DNA of 64,000 nt, from the NCBI GenBank assembly GCA_028277985.1, contig JANQFG010000167.1, forward strand, positions 1 to 64,000, in the 5' to 3' direction. This DNA is from a bacterium (GTDB lineage: Bacteria; Desulfobacterota; DSWW01). A model generated the notes under the pieces. The model did not search any database. It saw only the letters and a list, made by a program, of their open reading frames with translations, and had not been told where the DNA came from. Of the stretch, positions 63,468 through 64,000 are shown piece by piece. How positions within the stretch are numbered: position 1 is the stretch's first letter; every line of letters begins with the position of its first letter. The position numbers and the translations under genes are program-made.

Positions 63468-64000
63468 ATGCCAAAACATTCCCCGAACATCATGGCCAAC
63501 AGTTTCCTCTCGTGCGCGGCGCACAACAGCGAGGGAGAGTATATCATCTTCGGGGAACGCCGGATCAAGTGGCGCGAGTTCGTCCCCCGGGTGTTCAAGG
63601 TGGCCAATGCCCTCATCGCGCTCGGCGTGAAGCGAGGCGACAACGTGGCCTTCATGTTCCACAATACGCCCGAATTCCTGGAAATCAACTATGGTATCCA
63701 GGTGGTGGGCGGGGTGCCGGCGCCCATGAACTACCGATTCACGCCCAAGGAGATCGAATACCAGGGGAACCACTGTGACGCCTCGGTGTTTCTGTACGAT
63801 TCCATCTGGGCGGAAGCCGTGGAGGCTGCAGCGCCGGGTCTGGAGAAGATCAAGCACTTCGTTCGACGAGGTGAGGGGGAGCTCGGACAAGCCCTGGGCT
63901 ACGAAGAGCTTCTGGGAGAGGCAAAGGACACGGACCCCCAGATCGCGAACGAGTGGAAGGATGTGGCGGTCATGATCTACACCGGGGGCACGACCGGTTT
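63468..64000 (+). CDS. acyl-CoA ligase (AMP-binding), N-terminal part
   Basis: An open frame from the ATG at 63468 (GAGGAGGG 4 bp upstream) to the window edge, about 177 residues. It begins MPKHSPNIMANSF, includes RRIKWREFVPRVFKVANALIALGVKRGDNVAFMFHNTPEFLEINYG, and reaches the P-loop MIYTGGTTG at the right edge. This is the N-terminal half of a class I adenylate-forming enzyme of FadD type. It is divergent from the UroD-family gene and is the eighth ligase of the window. Its substrate and C-terminus are not visible. Confidence 0.85.
   Translation, partial: MPKHSPNIMANSFLSCAAHNSEGEYIIFGERRIKWREFVPRVFKVANALIALGVKRGDNVAFMFHNTPEFLEINYGIQVVGGVPAPMNYRFTPKEIEYQGNHCDASVFLYDSIWAEAVEAAAPGLEKIKHFVRRGEGELGQALGYEELLGEAKDTDPQIANEWKDVAVMIYTGGTTG

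Overview
The window looks like a high-GC chromosomal segment of an anaerobic Gram-negative bacterium, most likely of the Desulfobacterota/former Deltaproteobacteria type. This placement is an inference from gene content, because no rRNA or other marker is present. The supporting content is: outer-membrane barrels (porin, DUF1302, PorT-like), an NtrC-type sigma-54 activator, benzoyl-CoA-reductase/2-hydroxyacyl-CoA-dehydratase subunits, a NuoEF/HoxU-like NADH module, many adenylate-forming CoA ligases, a UroD-type methyltransferase-like protein, and dockerin/MopE-type secreted proteins. No tRNA, rRNA, transposase, integrase or CRISPR array was seen.

Layout. 1-292: tail of a PaaK-type ligase. 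451-4794: LysR regulator, QueG-like Fe-S protein with a well-formed promoter/operator, porin, cupredoxin-like protein. 4880-8925 (minus): propionyl-CoA synthetase-like ligase, SnoaL-like protein, and a tandem-duplicated Cys/His protein of unknown family. 9066-17458 (minus): a probable sigma-54 operon with a single-domain paralogue of that unknown family, a PaaK-type ligase, a YCF48-like protein, an RND/MMPL exporter, DUF1302 and DUF1329. The presumed activator (PAS-PAS-GAF-AAA+-Fis) is encoded just upstream at 17736-20075. Its likely binding sites are paired TTCAC-N8-GTGAA dyads at 17681-17717 and 16673-16708, with a -24/-12 candidate at 17555-17570. 20237-22030: a LuxR-type regulator with three tandem copies of a sensor unit. 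22229-25256: NuoE/NuoF/HoxU-like NADH:ferredoxin-type module.

25296-29886: small hypothetical protein, Yip1-like and CvpA-like membrane proteins, a GH172 (DUF2961) lipoprotein split by an apparent frameshift, and a flavodoxin-fold Fe-S flavoprotein. 30200-34528: a one-helix peptide and a parE-parC pair behind a near-consensus promoter. 34589-38179: a dockerin-tailed secreted protein and a Tat-exported DUF362 protein. 38199-45773 (minus): ATC-hydrolase-like protein, two GNAT-fold proteins and three CoA ligases, with a 28-bp-arm inverted repeat between the last two. 45882-47642: DUF3108 and a small barrel protein.

47961-53440 (plus): the most interesting metabolic cassette. It holds two BcrC/BcrB-sized dehydratase/reductase subunits, a CoA ligase fused to an SCP2 sterol/lipid-carrier domain, and an Old-Yellow-Enzyme family reductase. 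53634-60908: a 2424-residue secreted protein that runs dockerin, MopE repeats, beta-helix, PKD/He_PIG modules, an internal propeptide and a C-terminal subtilisin domain. 61196-64000: glycosyltransferase-like gene, UroD-family gene, and the start of another CoA ligase.

Taken together, eight adenylate-forming ligases, ring- or hydroxyacyl-reducing enzymes, a lipid-type RND exporter and an NADH module suggest activation, export or uptake, and anaerobic reduction of carboxylated aromatic, alicyclic or lipid/steroid-like substrates. The substrate cannot be read from the sequence. All coordinates, motifs and spacings were read by eye; no database search was run.
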